Source: JANQPD01 sp963715655
GTDB taxonomy: Bacteria > Bacteroidota > Bacteroidia > Flavobacteriales > Schleiferiaceae
Direction: 5' to 3'
Assembly: GCA_963715655.1 (NCBI GenBank)
Contig: OY970262.1
Coordinates: 496,001 to 560,000, forward strand
Length of the DNA stretch: 64,000 nucleotides
Shown in pieces: positions 26,521 through 35,208 of the stretch (the first letter of the stretch is position 1; each line of letters opens with the position of its first letter). Made by a program: the position numbers and the translations under genes. The notes beneath the pieces were generated by a model. That model saw nothing but the letters and a program-made list of their open reading frames with translations, was not told the origin of the DNA and did no database searches.

Positions 26521-27266
26521 TATTTCTTGTTTACATCCTTTATATAATGCTCTAAAGCCATCGTCATGCTAGGGAATTTTGGCGAAGGCGTTTTAATATC
26601 CAACCTAAGCTTAGCATCTTTTATAGCCTTATGAGTACTACTGCCAAAAGCGGCAATACGTGTTTCTCCTTGCACAAAATCAGGGAAGTTTTCTAATAAA
26701 GATTTTATACCTGAAGGCGAGAAAAATACTAAAATATCATACTTTACATCAGAGAGATTAGATAAGTCGCTGCTTACTGTATTGTACATTACCGCTCGGG
26801 TATATTCAATTTTAGCCTCTTTTAAAAGCTTCGGTATTTCCGGTTTTAATATATCTGAAGTTGGGAGTAAAAACTTTTCTGTTTTGTGCTTTTTCAATAA
26901 AGGCACTAAATCCTGAAAAGTGTTGTTTCCGAAGTAAATTTTACGTTTACGGTACACCACATACTTCTGTAAGTAATAGGCAATGGCCTCAGAAGTACAG
27001 AAGTACTTCATTTCATTAGGAACCGTAAAGCGTATTTCTTCAGAAATTCTAAAGAAATTATCTACTGCATTTCGGCTAGTAAGAATAATAGCGGTATGCT
27101 GAGGTATGTTCACCTTTTGTTTACGCACCTCTGCGCTTTCCACACCTGCAATATGTATAAACGGGATGAAATCAATTTTCACCTTGTGTTTATTCGCTAG
27201 GTCAAAGTAAGGTGAGTTCTCAGTTTGCGGTTCGGGTTGTGAAACGAGAATAGTTTTTACTTTCAA
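26520..27266 (-). CDS. hemD: Uroporphyrinogen-III synthase
   Basis: Cytoplasmic tetrapyrrole enzyme that inverts ring D and closes hydroxymethylbilane. The family is weakly conserved; recognition rests on the two-domain HemD pattern: ILVSQPEP at the N-terminus, LTSRNAVDNFFR near 62, LLPTSDILKPEIPKLLKEA near 132, then VFFSPSGIKSLLENF near 185, AAFGSSTHKAI, and the C-terminal PSPKFPSMTMAL. Length (248) is normal. The DUF4271 gene directly upstream is the usual Bacteroidota neighbour, which supports the call. Confidence 0.88.
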   Translation of the reverse strand: MKVKTILVSQPEPQTENSPYFDLANKHKVKIDFIPFIHIAGVESAEVRKQKVNIPQHTAIILTSRNAVDNFFRISEEIRFTVPNEMKYFCTSEAIAYYLQKYVVYRKRKIYFGNNTFQDLVPLLKKHKTEKFLLPTSDILKPEIPKLLKEAKIEYTRAVMYNTVSSDLSNLSDVKYDILVFFSPSGIKSLLENFPDFVQGETRIAAFGSSTHKAIKDAKLRLDIKTPSPKFPSMTMALEHYIKDVNKK

Positions 27267-27318
27267 AAGTTGCGCTTTAGGTTAGTAATCCAGTTGCCTA
27301 TTTTTTCCTTTTAATGCC

Positions 27319-27981
27319 TTATATAAGCCATTTTACTAAGAATAAAATTGGTGTTATTTCGAGCGCGCAAATGTAAAAAAATTTATAGTAAAATGGTGCA
27401 GGTATTTGCCACAGTATCAAATTGCTCTGAAACACAGATAAGATATAGGATACTGCTAAAAAAATACCGATTGCCCACACAAAAAATAGTGTGCCATCAT
27501 TAAAAAAAATGCAGAAAAACGCTAGCGGTAGTAAAAAAATGGACGACCAAATACGGTATCCTAAACTTAAATTTCCGGCCAACGCTATTTGTGTAGGATG
27601 ATCATAAATCCACTCTAAAAATGCGTTAATCAATGCTTTGCCTAAGTAAAAGAGCGAAACAAAAAAGCAGATACGCACGTAACTTTCAAAATATCCATAG
27701 TTTGGTTTGCTATCTCCTAAATGCTCACTTAGTATAAAAATGCCAAAAGAAATAAGTAAATAAGAATGTAGGCTTAGTAGGGTTTCAAAGCGTTTTATAC
27801 CGTTAAACGGATTAAACTCGCTAAGCACTTCCATTTTTTTTGTGTGGAAGGGGAGGGTAAGAAAAATATAAAAACGTTTTTCTTCGGCCAGTTTACTTAC
27901 TAGGAGCATTAGCGCACAGCAAACGAATAGGATTAAAATCCAGTCAGTATAATGTGCAATAGGTAGTGCCTTAATCTCCAT
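27319..27981 (-). CDS. DUF4271 integral membrane protein
   Basis: A 220-residue polytopic membrane protein of the DUF4271 family, commonly found just before hemD. Several transmembrane helices are evident (WILILFVCCALMLLVSKLA, YLLISFGIFILS, CFFVSLFYLGKALINAFL, SIFLLPLAFFCIFF, FFVWAIGIFLAVSYILS). An ATG ten codons further upstream is open, but a perfect -7 box lies between the two ATGs, so the inner ATG is the likely start. Function unknown. It is 52 bases ahead of hemD and probably co-transcribed. Confidence 0.85.
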   Translation of the reverse strand: MEIKALPIAHYTDWILILFVCCALMLLVSKLAEEKRFYIFLTLPFHTKKMEVLSEFNPFNGIKRFETLLSLHSYLLISFGIFILSEHLGDSKPNYGYFESYVRICFFVSLFYLGKALINAFLEWIYDHPTQIALAGNLSLGYRIWSSIFLLPLAFFCIFFNDGTLFFVWAIGIFLAVSYILSVFQSNLILWQIPAPFYYKFFYICALEITPILFLVKWLI

Positions 27982-27997
27982 TAAAAGTTTAAAAGCC

Positions 27998-28005
27998 CAA
28001 ATGTA
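27998..28005 (-). promoter_or_regulatory. -7 promoter box (TACATTTG on minus strand)
   Basis: Exact match to the TAnnTTTG consensus, 16 bases upstream of the ATG chosen for the DUF4271 gene and downstream of an alternative ATG. It therefore decides the start. No good -33 element seen. Confidence 0.5.
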
Positions 28006-28013
28006 AAGCATAA

Positions 28014-28064
28014 AAAATCCGCTTTATCATTAAGTAAAACTCAATTTTAAAGCGGATTATAAAT
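28014..28064 (-). terminator. Terminator of the choice-of-anchor V gene
   Basis: On the minus strand, TAATCCGCTTTA pairs with TAAAGCGGATT across a 20-base loop and ends in six T. It lies 12 bases past the upstream gene stop and just ahead of the DUF4271 promoter. Confidence 0.75.
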
Positions 28065-28076
28065 AACGGGTAAAGG

Positions 28077-28898
28077 TTACTTTACTTGTATTCTAAGTGT
28101 TTCAAAACTTTTATTTGGGCTGCTTACAAAATATAAACCCTTGGGCAATTCCTCAACTGAAATTTCCCAAAAACCAAGTTCCAGCGCATTGCTTCTATCA
28201 AAACTACGCACCTTTTGCCCTTTTATATTTAATACGTCTATTTGCTGTACCGCGCTAGGCACATTTTCTAAACTAAGGATACTGCTAATAGGATTTGGGT
28301 ACATTTTTATAACCACATTTTTTGGCTCCGTTAGGGATACTCCATTATTTTTAGTTAACACCAATGTTTCGGTGCCAATGGCATCTCCCGAGTTTCCTTG
28401 GTTATTATTGCTAAAGTTTGCTGCTACATAAATGGTAGTTTGGTCGGGTGCTGCTCCACTATTCCACGTAAAGGAATAGGTTTTTTTATTTCCCGCAAAA
28501 GCATTCCCAGCGCTGGTATGCGTAACAAAACTACCCGAAACTATGCGTAAGTCGGTAGAAGCACCAATGCTTATAACGCCTTGGGAAGAACCTGCATCTT
28601 CTATACTTGCTTCAAATCCACCCTTTGTTACAGGAGTCCCATTACCATCTAATACTATCGTAACGGTATAATCAGTATTTGGCGAAAAACCTAGCGCAGG
28701 TATATCTGTAGTAATAGAGATTGTTTGTGTACTAATGGCCGGGCCACCATTATGGCAGCCACCGCCAGCACAAGTTTGATTACCACTAGTGGGCGAACCG
28801 CTGCGCCCTGCGGGAGCTCCATTTGAAAAAGTTAAGGCTTCAAATGACAATAAAGTGCAGCTTAAAATTGTGGCTGCTAAAATGTATTTTTTCTTCAT
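28077..28898 (-). CDS. Choice-of-anchor V domain protein with T9SS sorting signal
   Basis: A secreted 273-residue protein. Signal peptide at the N-terminus; then the choice-of-anchor V (Reeler-like) domain opening with FSNGAPAGRSGSP and a Cys/His motif CAGGGCHNGG (about 43-52), which has four rather than two residues between the cysteines and so is not a canonical c-heme site. A beta-sandwich follows to about 190. The C-terminal ~75 residues are a type A sorting domain (MYPNPISSILSL ... GQKVRSF ... LPKGLYFV). The role of this anchor family is not established; cell-surface attachment is expected. Confidence 0.85.
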   Translation of the reverse strand: MKKKYILAATILSCTLLSFEALTFSNGAPAGRSGSPTSGNQTCAGGGCHNGGPAISTQTISITTDIPALGFSPNTDYTVTIVLDGNGTPVTKGGFEASIEDAGSSQGVISIGASTDLRIVSGSFVTHTSAGNAFAGNKKTYSFTWNSGAAPDQTTIYVAANFSNNNQGNSGDAIGTETLVLTKNNGVSLTEPKNVVIKMYPNPISSILSLENVPSAVQQIDVLNIKGQKVRSFDRSNALELGFWEISVEELPKGLYFVSSPNKSFETLRIQVK

Positions 28899-28969
28899 AG
28901 GGTAAAATTTTGAATATTGGTAAAGTTATAGTTTTCTGCTTAATACATTTGTTAAAAATTACGGATACT

Positions 28970-30148
28970 ATGCAGAGTGATATGTTTCAAGGTGTTGATT
29001 ACTATAATATCGATGATCTTTTATCAGAAGAGCATCTTTTGGTGCGCAATGCCACACGAGATTGGGTACGGAAAGAAGTTTCGCCCATTATTAATGAATA
29101 CGCGCAAAAAGCTGAATACCCCACGCAGCTTACCAAAGGTTTGGCAGAGGTAGGGGCATTTGGTCCATACATTCCTGAAGAGTACGGTGGTGCAGGCTTA
29201 GATCAAATATCTTATGGATTAATGATGCAGGAAATTGAGCGCGGAGATTCCGGTATTCGCTCTACTTGCTCGGTACAATCTAGCTTAGTAATGTATCCTA
29301 TTTACGCCTATGGCAATGAGGAGCAAAGAAAAAAATACCTCCCTAAACTTGCGTCAGGTGAGTGGATTGGTTCTTTTGGATTAACCGAACCAAACTCTGG
29401 TTCTGACCCCGGTAGTATGATTACCAACTTTAAAGATAAAGGTGATCATTATTTGCTAAATGGTGCTAAGATGTGGATTAGTAACTCGCCTATGGCCGAT
29501 GTTGCCGTAGTATGGGCTAAAAATGAGGAAGGTAGAATACATGGTTTGGTTGTAGAGCGCGGTATGGAAGGTTTTACAACTCCGGAAACCCACAATAAAT
29601 GGAGCCTACGCGCTAGCGTTACCGGAGAGTTAGTTTTTGATAACGTAAAGGTTCCGAAAGAAAATCTTTTACCAAATAAATCAGGTTTGGGCGCTCCGTT
29701 AGGTTGCTTAGATAGTGCCCGATATGGAATTGCCTGGGGTGCTTTGGGTGCCGCCATGGACTGCTATGATACTGCTTTGCGTTACGCCAAGGAGCGTGTA
29801 CAGTTTGGAAAACCAATTGCTGCGTATCAGCTACAGCAGAAAAAATTGGCCGAAATGATTACCGAAATTACCAAAGCGCAATTATTAGTTTGGCGATTAG
29901 GAACGCTTAAAAATGAAAAGAAAGCTACCTCCGCACAAATTTCTATGGCCAAGCGTAATAATGTGGATATGGCTATAAAAATTGCGCGTGAAGCACGTCA
30001 AATATTAGGCGGAATGGGCATTACTGGAGATTACAGCATTATGCGCCACATGATGAATTTGGAAAGTGTAATTACGTACGAAGGCACACATGATATTCAT
30101 TTGTTAATTACAGGTCTTGATATTACAGGCCACAATGCGTTTAAATAA
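28970..30148 (+). CDS. gcdH: Glutaryl-CoA dehydrogenase (acyl-CoA dehydrogenase family)
   Basis: FAD enzyme that oxidises and decarboxylates glutaryl-CoA to crotonyl-CoA in lysine/tryptophan breakdown. The sequence keeps the glutaryl-CoA subgroup marks: IRSTCSVQSSLVMYPIYAYG (with the substrate-carboxylate Arg), FGLTEPNSGSDPGSM, and the catalytic Glu in YEGTHDIH close to the C-terminus. 392 residues from the ATG giving MQSDMFQG; an upstream TTG/ATT-type extension is open but off-family. The stop overlaps the apt start (TAATG). Confidence 0.92.
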   Translation: MQSDMFQGVDYYNIDDLLSEEHLLVRNATRDWVRKEVSPIINEYAQKAEYPTQLTKGLAEVGAFGPYIPEEYGGAGLDQISYGLMMQEIERGDSGIRSTCSVQSSLVMYPIYAYGNEEQRKKYLPKLASGEWIGSFGLTEPNSGSDPGSMITNFKDKGDHYLLNGAKMWISNSPMADVAVVWAKNEEGRIHGLVVERGMEGFTTPETHNKWSLRASVTGELVFDNVKVPKENLLPNKSGLGAPLGCLDSARYGIAWGALGAAMDCYDTALRYAKERVQFGKPIAAYQLQQKKLAEMITEITKAQLLVWRLGTLKNEKKATSAQISMAKRNNVDMAIKIAREARQILGGMGITGDYSIMRHMMNLESVITYEGTHDIHLLITGLDITGHNAFK

Positions 30149-30672
30149 TGCTTGAAAAGCAATTAAAAGAAGTAATAAAAGAAATACCCGACTTTCCGAA
30201 GCCGGGTATTTCTTTTAAGGATATTACCCCAATTTTTTTATCTCCCACTTTAGTGGAGGGCATATTGGAGAAAATGGAAATAAACGCTAGAAAAGCCGGT
30301 GCAGAAGTAATTGCCGGCATTGATGCACGCGGGTTTTTATTAGGGCCAGCTTTGGCGCTGCGCATGAAAGTACCGTTTGTTCCTATCCGTAAAGCAGGTA
30401 AGCTACCGCGTGTTACGGAATCATGTGCTTACGCATTAGAATATGGTGAGGCTACTTTACAAATACACAAAGAAGATATTCCGCAGCAAGCACGTGTTTT
30501 TATTCATGATGATTTATTAGCCACGGGCGGAACAGCCTTAGCGGCAGCAGAACTGATAAAGAAATCGGGAGCATTGGTGTGTGGGTTTCAGTTTTTAGTA
30601 GCACTAGATTTTTTACATGCGGCTACTGAACTTGAAAAAATTGCTTCTGTAAATAGTTTGGTACACTATTAA
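30148..30672 (+). CDS. apt: Adenine phosphoribosyltransferase
   Basis: Purine salvage enzyme joining adenine and PRPP to AMP in the cytoplasm. 174 residues with the family N-terminus (IPDFPKPGISFKDITPIF), GIDARGFLLGPALA near 55 and the PRPP-binding motif VFIHDDLLATGGTALAA near 120. Length is normal. The ATG overlaps the gcdH stop codon, so translation is probably coupled although the pathways are unrelated. Confidence 0.96.
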   Translation: MLEKQLKEVIKEIPDFPKPGISFKDITPIFLSPTLVEGILEKMEINARKAGAEVIAGIDARGFLLGPALALRMKVPFVPIRKAGKLPRVTESCAYALEYGEATLQIHKEDIPQQARVFIHDDLLATGGTALAAAELIKKSGALVCGFQFLVALDFLHAATELEKIASVNSLVHY

Positions 30673-30847
30673 AGTGCAGAAGCGTTCCTCAAAATGTCCA
30701 CAATTTACCTAAACCAAACAGGTGCATACAATAGATAATGCACTATATTTTAAATGCTTAAGCCTTTAGTAGTAAAGGGAATAATTCTAGTTAAGATTAA
30801 CGAGTAAGGAAATAGGGTAAGTCAAACTTCATTTTCTACTTGTATTG

Positions 30848-30884
30848 AAAAAGCCCCGTAACACATTGTGCTACGGGGCTTTTC
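30848..30884. terminator. Bidirectional terminator between apt and the LruC gene
   Basis: AAAAGCCCCGTA/TACGGGGCTTTT, a 12-bp perfect stem with an 11-base loop, lies between convergent genes. A/T runs are present on both sides. Confidence 0.85.
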
Positions 30885-30906
30885 AGTTTAAATATTCAGA
30901 CCAATA

Positions 30907-33138
30907 TTACGGTGCTTGAAAGATATTTCCTGTTACAATGTTTCCAGGGTTATTTATGTACCAATCAGTATTCTGTGCTCCACCGCTTTGTGCCCATGCA
31001 GCAAAATTGCTATACACAGTTACAATATCAACTCTTTCTTTAGGATAATTAAATCCGGTTGCAATGTTTAGTGCCCAAGGTAAATTACCTGTACTCTGAT
31101 ATAATTTGCTGCCACCGTTGGTAGCATCATCAGCAGAACCAAACAATTGCTGGTCAGCTAAAGCCGTTGGTGCATTACCTGGCAAGTGTACTTCTCTACC
31201 TCTTGTTTCATTTGCAATTAAGAAAGGATTAAAAGGAGCTGTACCAATAGCAGCAAGTGTTTGAGGTGTACCAAAGTTTATTACAATATTGGTAGTGTCT
31301 GGCGTGCTATATGCTTCACCTTGCACTGTGTTGGTAAATTCAGTACCAAAGTTTGGTAAGATGTCAGACGCATCAGTGAAAACAATAACTGTTGCGTTTG
31401 TTTGTCCATTTTCAGTTCCGTTAGCACCGTTTGCTACTAAGTTTCCGTTAATAGTTTGTCCGGTTACACTAGCTACAGTTGAGCTAGGCACTTTAAATTC
31501 AATACCAAAACCATTTTTGTAAGCTCCACCAATGGCACGTACTACATATTTAGCTTTTACATCAACTACATCATTATTTGCATTTTTCACAATGGTGTAA
31601 TTGTAATCTACTACTAAGTCATTAAAATCATAATCTCCAAGAGCTGGCCATAAATCTTCGTAAGCTAGCGTACCAAATGTGTTTTTAGATGGGAAATAAT
31701 CGTTGCTTGCTCTTAATGGGTCAGCTGGATACTCATCTACATTATCAGCAGCACCATCACCATCACCATCAGTAATGGTAGGCGTACCATTACCTTCTGG
31801 ATTACAAGTAGTAGTGGCTACATAAAGGTTACATCCTTCAGCTGCACCATTAGTAAAGCTACCGTTGTTGGTTTCAATACCGTTTGGATCACAAAACTGA
31901 ATGTTCCCGTCAAAGCCAGCTCCACCGTTAATGGTAGTATTTAAAGCATTGCTAGAGGTAGGAGCACCTGTAACTTCTAACTTTAACAAAGAAGTGCTTC
32001 CTGAACCTTTTATTTTAGTATTAATAGTAGCACGGTTTGCTAATAGCATTGCACCATTTCTTAACGTAATATTAAACCCTCCGTTGGCAATAAACTCATC
32101 ACCTACAAATGTATAGCTATCGTTAATAAATGTACCGTTTCCATGTAAATCATCCATGATGATTAATTTACAGTTATTCGTACTTGAAGTGCCACCGTTC
32201 ATCATAAAATCATCACCCACTAAAACATCATTATTGTTGGTAAAGGTTCCATTCTGATTCAAGTCAACACCCACACTCACAAAGCCATTGTTAGTTAAAG
32301 AACCTTGAGCGTTTAGATTGTAATTGCTCTGAACCGTAATAGTTCCATAGTTAGTTACTTGTGCTTGAGATGCATAATTGTTAGTTAGCTCTAATGTAGC
32401 ATTTACGTGTACCAAAATTGTAGCGTTAGAGCTATTTACACCAAGATTGGTAACTCTCAAACTAGCACCTGAAGTAATTTCTAATGAGGAACCTTGATTT
32501 AAGTTTAGTGTATTAATTACAGCATTTCCGCATACACGTATTGTAACTCCACCACGATTAATATTGATATCACCTGTGTGATTTCCTTTTAAACAATATA
32601 CACCACCTGGGTCATTACTGTTTACGTTCAAACTAGAGGAACTATTTGTTAAAGTCTGAGCACAACCTGTGTTGCAATCAGGACTTACTGGAATTGAAGT
32701 TTTAGTAGATTTTTTACCAGTAAAAAGATTGGCAGAAGTTGAATTTGATTTACCATCAATTACGTAAAGCGCAGAACTCCCATCAGGAGCATTTACTTGA
32801 ACGTATAAATTTGTAGTGTAAGAAGGAACGGTGATTTCTCCTGTTGCGGTAGATTGTCCTGCTGCATAAGTAGAAAGAATTAATTCACCACCTGCTTGAG
32901 GTAAAAAGGTGTAAAAGTCAACACGATATTTTGCGTTGGTTGGCGCTTCTGCCATGTTTAAGTCATAGCTAATAGTGCGTGTGGTAGAAAAATTAAAAGA
33001 GTTTGGTACTTTTAGTTCTTCAAAATTGTCAACATCTGCAAAAGATGGATTAGGTTTTTGTGTTACATCATCTTTACCACATGAAGCTAAAATAGCAACG
33101 GTGGCAAGTGCGTAAAATGATTTAGTTATTGTTCTCAT
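30907..33138 (-). CDS. LruC domain lipoprotein
   Basis: A 743-residue surface lipoprotein with a signal ending LASCGKDD (C20). Residues ~160-430 are Asn/Gly/Thr-rich and repetitive with N-rich beta-strand motifs (for example INTLNLNQGSSLEIT, LTNNGFVSVGVDLNQNGTF), which suggests a right-handed beta-helix. A Ca2+-binding-like acidic linker (DGDGDGAADNVDEYPADP) leads to the C-terminal LruC domain, marked by YEDLWPALGDYDFNDLVVDY. LruC proteins are exported surface proteins of Bacteroidota and Leptospira of unclear role. A perfect -7 box precedes the gene. Confidence 0.88.
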   Translation of the reverse strand: MRTITKSFYALATVAILASCGKDDVTQKPNPSFADVDNFEELKVPNSFNFSTTRTISYDLNMAEAPTNAKYRVDFYTFLPQAGGELILSTYAAGQSTATGEITVPSYTTNLYVQVNAPDGSSALYVIDGKSNSTSANLFTGKKSTKTSIPVSPDCNTGCAQTLTNSSSSLNVNSNDPGGVYCLKGNHTGDININRGGVTIRVCGNAVINTLNLNQGSSLEITSGASLRVTNLGVNSSNATILVHVNATLELTNNYASQAQVTNYGTITVQSNYNLNAQGSLTNNGFVSVGVDLNQNGTFTNNNDVLVGDDFMMNGGTSSTNNCKLIIMDDLHGNGTFINDSYTFVGDEFIANGGFNITLRNGAMLLANRATINTKIKGSGSTSLLKLEVTGAPTSSNALNTTINGGAGFDGNIQFCDPNGIETNNGSFTNGAAEGCNLYVATTTCNPEGNGTPTITDGDGDGAADNVDEYPADPLRASNDYFPSKNTFGTLAYEDLWPALGDYDFNDLVVDYNYTIVKNANNDVVDVKAKYVVRAIGGAYKNGFGIEFKVPSSTVASVTGQTINGNLVANGANGTENGQTNATVIVFTDASDILPNFGTEFTNTVQGEAYSTPDTTNIVINFGTPQTLAAIGTAPFNPFLIANETRGREVHLPGNAPTALADQQLFGSADDATNGGSKLYQSTGNLPWALNIATGFNYPKERVDIVTVYSNFAAWAQSGGAQNTDWYINNPGNIVTGNIFQAP

Positions 33139-33167
33139 GTCTGTTCTTTTATTTAAACGTATAACCG

Positions 33168-33175
33168 CAAATGTA
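33168..33175 (-). promoter_or_regulatory. -7 promoter box (TACATTTG on minus strand)
   Basis: Exact TAnnTTTG match 29 bases ahead of the LruC lipoprotein ATG; no -33 TTG at the expected spacing. Confidence 0.5.
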
Positions 33176-33285
33176 AAAAACGTGCCTCAATATAACGCAT
33201 TGTTTTACAGTATTTTAAAAATAAACGAATAAAAAAATATACCAGAAATGAAACAATGTTTCCAATATTGGGAATTGTTTTGATA

Positions 33286-33603
33286 TTATGTTGTTGCAAA
33301 GGATTCCTTTCCGGTAAGTAAATCCCAAAATAAAATAAAATCTGAAGCTAAGCTGTAGCCGGGGTATTGAAAGGTTGCGGGTTTGTTTTGCTCAAAAAAG
33401 AAATGCCCAACCCAAGCAAACCCATATCCTACCAAGGGAGTGGCGGCTAAAAACCACCAATTTAGCGTTATTAAAAAAGTGCTAAAACTAATAAGCACCA
33501 ATCCTGTACCTATAAAATGCAACACTCTGCATATTGTATTTTGATGCTCATTTAAATAATAAGGATAAAATGTTTTTAAACTTTGGTATTGTTTTTCAGC
33601 CAT
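33286..33603 (-). CDS. DUF962 / Mpo1-like membrane protein
   Basis: A 105-residue protein of the DUF962 family. Motifs: SLKTFYPYYLNEHQNTICRVLHFIGT at the N-terminus (read in pieces), then a hydrophobic helix (LVLISFSTFLITL), GYGFAWVGHFFFEQNKPATF with the conserved WxGH, and a second hydrophobic segment. Yeast Mpo1 of this family is a dioxygenase of 2-hydroxy fatty acids with Fe-binding His residues; whether this member does the same is untested. It follows the M20 peptidase gene by six bases, as the second gene of an operon. Confidence 0.88.
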   Translation of the reverse strand: MAEKQYQSLKTFYPYYLNEHQNTICRVLHFIGTGLVLISFSTFLITLNWWFLAATPLVGYGFAWVGHFFFEQNKPATFQYPGYSLASDFILFWDLLTGKESFATT

Positions 33604-33609
33604 CGTATT

Positions 33610-35070
33610 TTAGTTAAGTTCATTGAGGTTACTAAGTAAAGTATAATAAAATTTTACCGCGTTTTGATAATCTTCTACACTAATACGCTCATTAATTCCG
33701 TGCAAACGCGGTATATCTTGTGGATGCATTAAAATGGGCATAAAGCGATACACTCTATCGGTAAGTTCATAGTAATATCTACCATCCGTAGCGCCTAGCA
33801 CCAAATACGGGCTTACCAAAGCATCAGGAAAAACAGCATTTATGCTACGTTGTAAATAGGTGAAATCAGCATGTTTGTAATCACTTACGGGAGACGCTGC
33901 CGAGCTAAAATTTTCATGAAGCGTAATACGCACCGCAGTATCTTGAACAATGCGCTTGGCACGCGCTAATATTTCTTTAGGATTATCTCCCGGTAGCAAA
34001 CGATAATTTACGGTGGCTAATGCTTTAGATGGAATTACATTGTCTTTTATACCGGCACGCAGTATAGTAATGGCCTGTGTGGTATGCACCAAAGCCGCAC
34101 CACTGCCACTTTTTTCGTACACTGAAAATATAAGTGGACTTAACAACCATTTATTGGCAAAGGCCAACTTTTGCGTAAACGGAAGATTTGGCCCTACTGA
34201 TTGTATAAAACCTTCCAAAGGTTCGCAAAAGCGGTTGGGCATTGGGTTGTTTTCCAATCGCTGTAAAGCGGCTACCAATTTTGTAATGGCTGTTTCCTTT
34301 GCTGGCATACTGCTGTGCCCTCCTTCTACATTTACGTTTAAATCTATACTCATGTAGCCTTTTTCGCTGGTGCCAATTAAAGCCAAGGGAGTGGTAATAC
34401 CGGGCACTACATCTTGCGTAAGTATGCCGCCTTCATCTAACACAAACTGGGCTTCTATTCCTCTTTTCTTTAAATACGGAACTATGGCTTTTGCTCCTAA
34501 ATCACCACCTACTTCTTCATCATGCCCAAAGCATAAATAAATATCTCTTTCTGGAGCAAAGCCTTCGGCAAGCAGTGTATTTACGGCACTTAAAATACTT
34601 ATAAAGCTACCTTTATCATCTAAAGTACCGCGTCCATAAATAAAATCATCTTTAATTTCTCCCGAAAAAGGAGCAACTTCCCATTCATTTTTTGATGCAA
34701 ATTCTACCGGCACTACGTCTAAGTGAGCCGTTAGAATTACCGGTTTTAATTGGGCGTTTTTTCCTTTCCAATAATAAATTTGTGCATGTGTATTTAAAGT
34801 AGTACGCGTTAATAGGCTATCGGTTAAAGGGAAAATGCTATCTGCGTAAGCTTGTAAACCTTCAAAGGCTGCATCGTCTATCATGCCTGCTTTGTGCGAA
34901 ATAGTTTCAAAGGGAATGGCGCCTGCTAATTCTTGCGGATTGGCTTTTATAGATACCTCTTTAAAGGGAGTAGCGTAAGCAGGAGTTTTAAAAGTGATGG
35001 TTTTTATGAGTAAAAAAACAACTAGTAAAACAACTAAGGCCAAAAACGTTAACAGTATCTTTTTTATCAT
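33610..35070 (-). CDS. M20 family metallopeptidase (carboxypeptidase S/PM20D1-like)
   Basis: A 486-residue zinc peptidase with an N-terminal transmembrane anchor (LTFLALVVLLVVFLLIKTI). Metal-binding motifs are complete: LTAHLDVVP (His), GRGTLDDKGS (bridging Asp), GHDEEVGG (Glu-Glu), and the dimerisation-domain EGGHSSMP near 255. A final conserved His lies in MHPQDIPRLHGINE near the end. The LDVVP and RGTLDDKG spelling is that of the PM20D1/carboxypeptidase S branch, which acts on N-acyl amino acids and dipeptides; the substrate here is unknown. Confidence 0.92.
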   Translation of the reverse strand: MIKKILLTFLALVVLLVVFLLIKTITFKTPAYATPFKEVSIKANPQELAGAIPFETISHKAGMIDDAAFEGLQAYADSIFPLTDSLLTRTTLNTHAQIYYWKGKNAQLKPVILTAHLDVVPVEFASKNEWEVAPFSGEIKDDFIYGRGTLDDKGSFISILSAVNTLLAEGFAPERDIYLCFGHDEEVGGDLGAKAIVPYLKKRGIEAQFVLDEGGILTQDVVPGITTPLALIGTSEKGYMSIDLNVNVEGGHSSMPAKETAITKLVAALQRLENNPMPNRFCEPLEGFIQSVGPNLPFTQKLAFANKWLLSPLIFSVYEKSGSGAALVHTTQAITILRAGIKDNVIPSKALATVNYRLLPGDNPKEILARAKRIVQDTAVRITLHENFSSAASPVSDYKHADFTYLQRSINAVFPDALVSPYLVLGATDGRYYYELTDRVYRFMPILMHPQDIPRLHGINERISVEDYQNAVKFYYTLLSNLNELN

Positions 35071-35208
35071 TGGTACTTAAATTTAGGGTAAAGTTAAGCG
35101 GATGCCAGCGTATGTATTTGCGAAAATCAATAATTGAAAACCTAGTTGTATTATTTTTAGATACTATTAGTTACATGCTTTTGCGATATTTGTTAAAAAT
35201 CAAACCAG

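Noticed and set aside
28743..28772. c-type heme site in the choice-of-anchor V protein
   Set aside because: The motif has four residues between the cysteines (CAGGGCH), not the canonical two.
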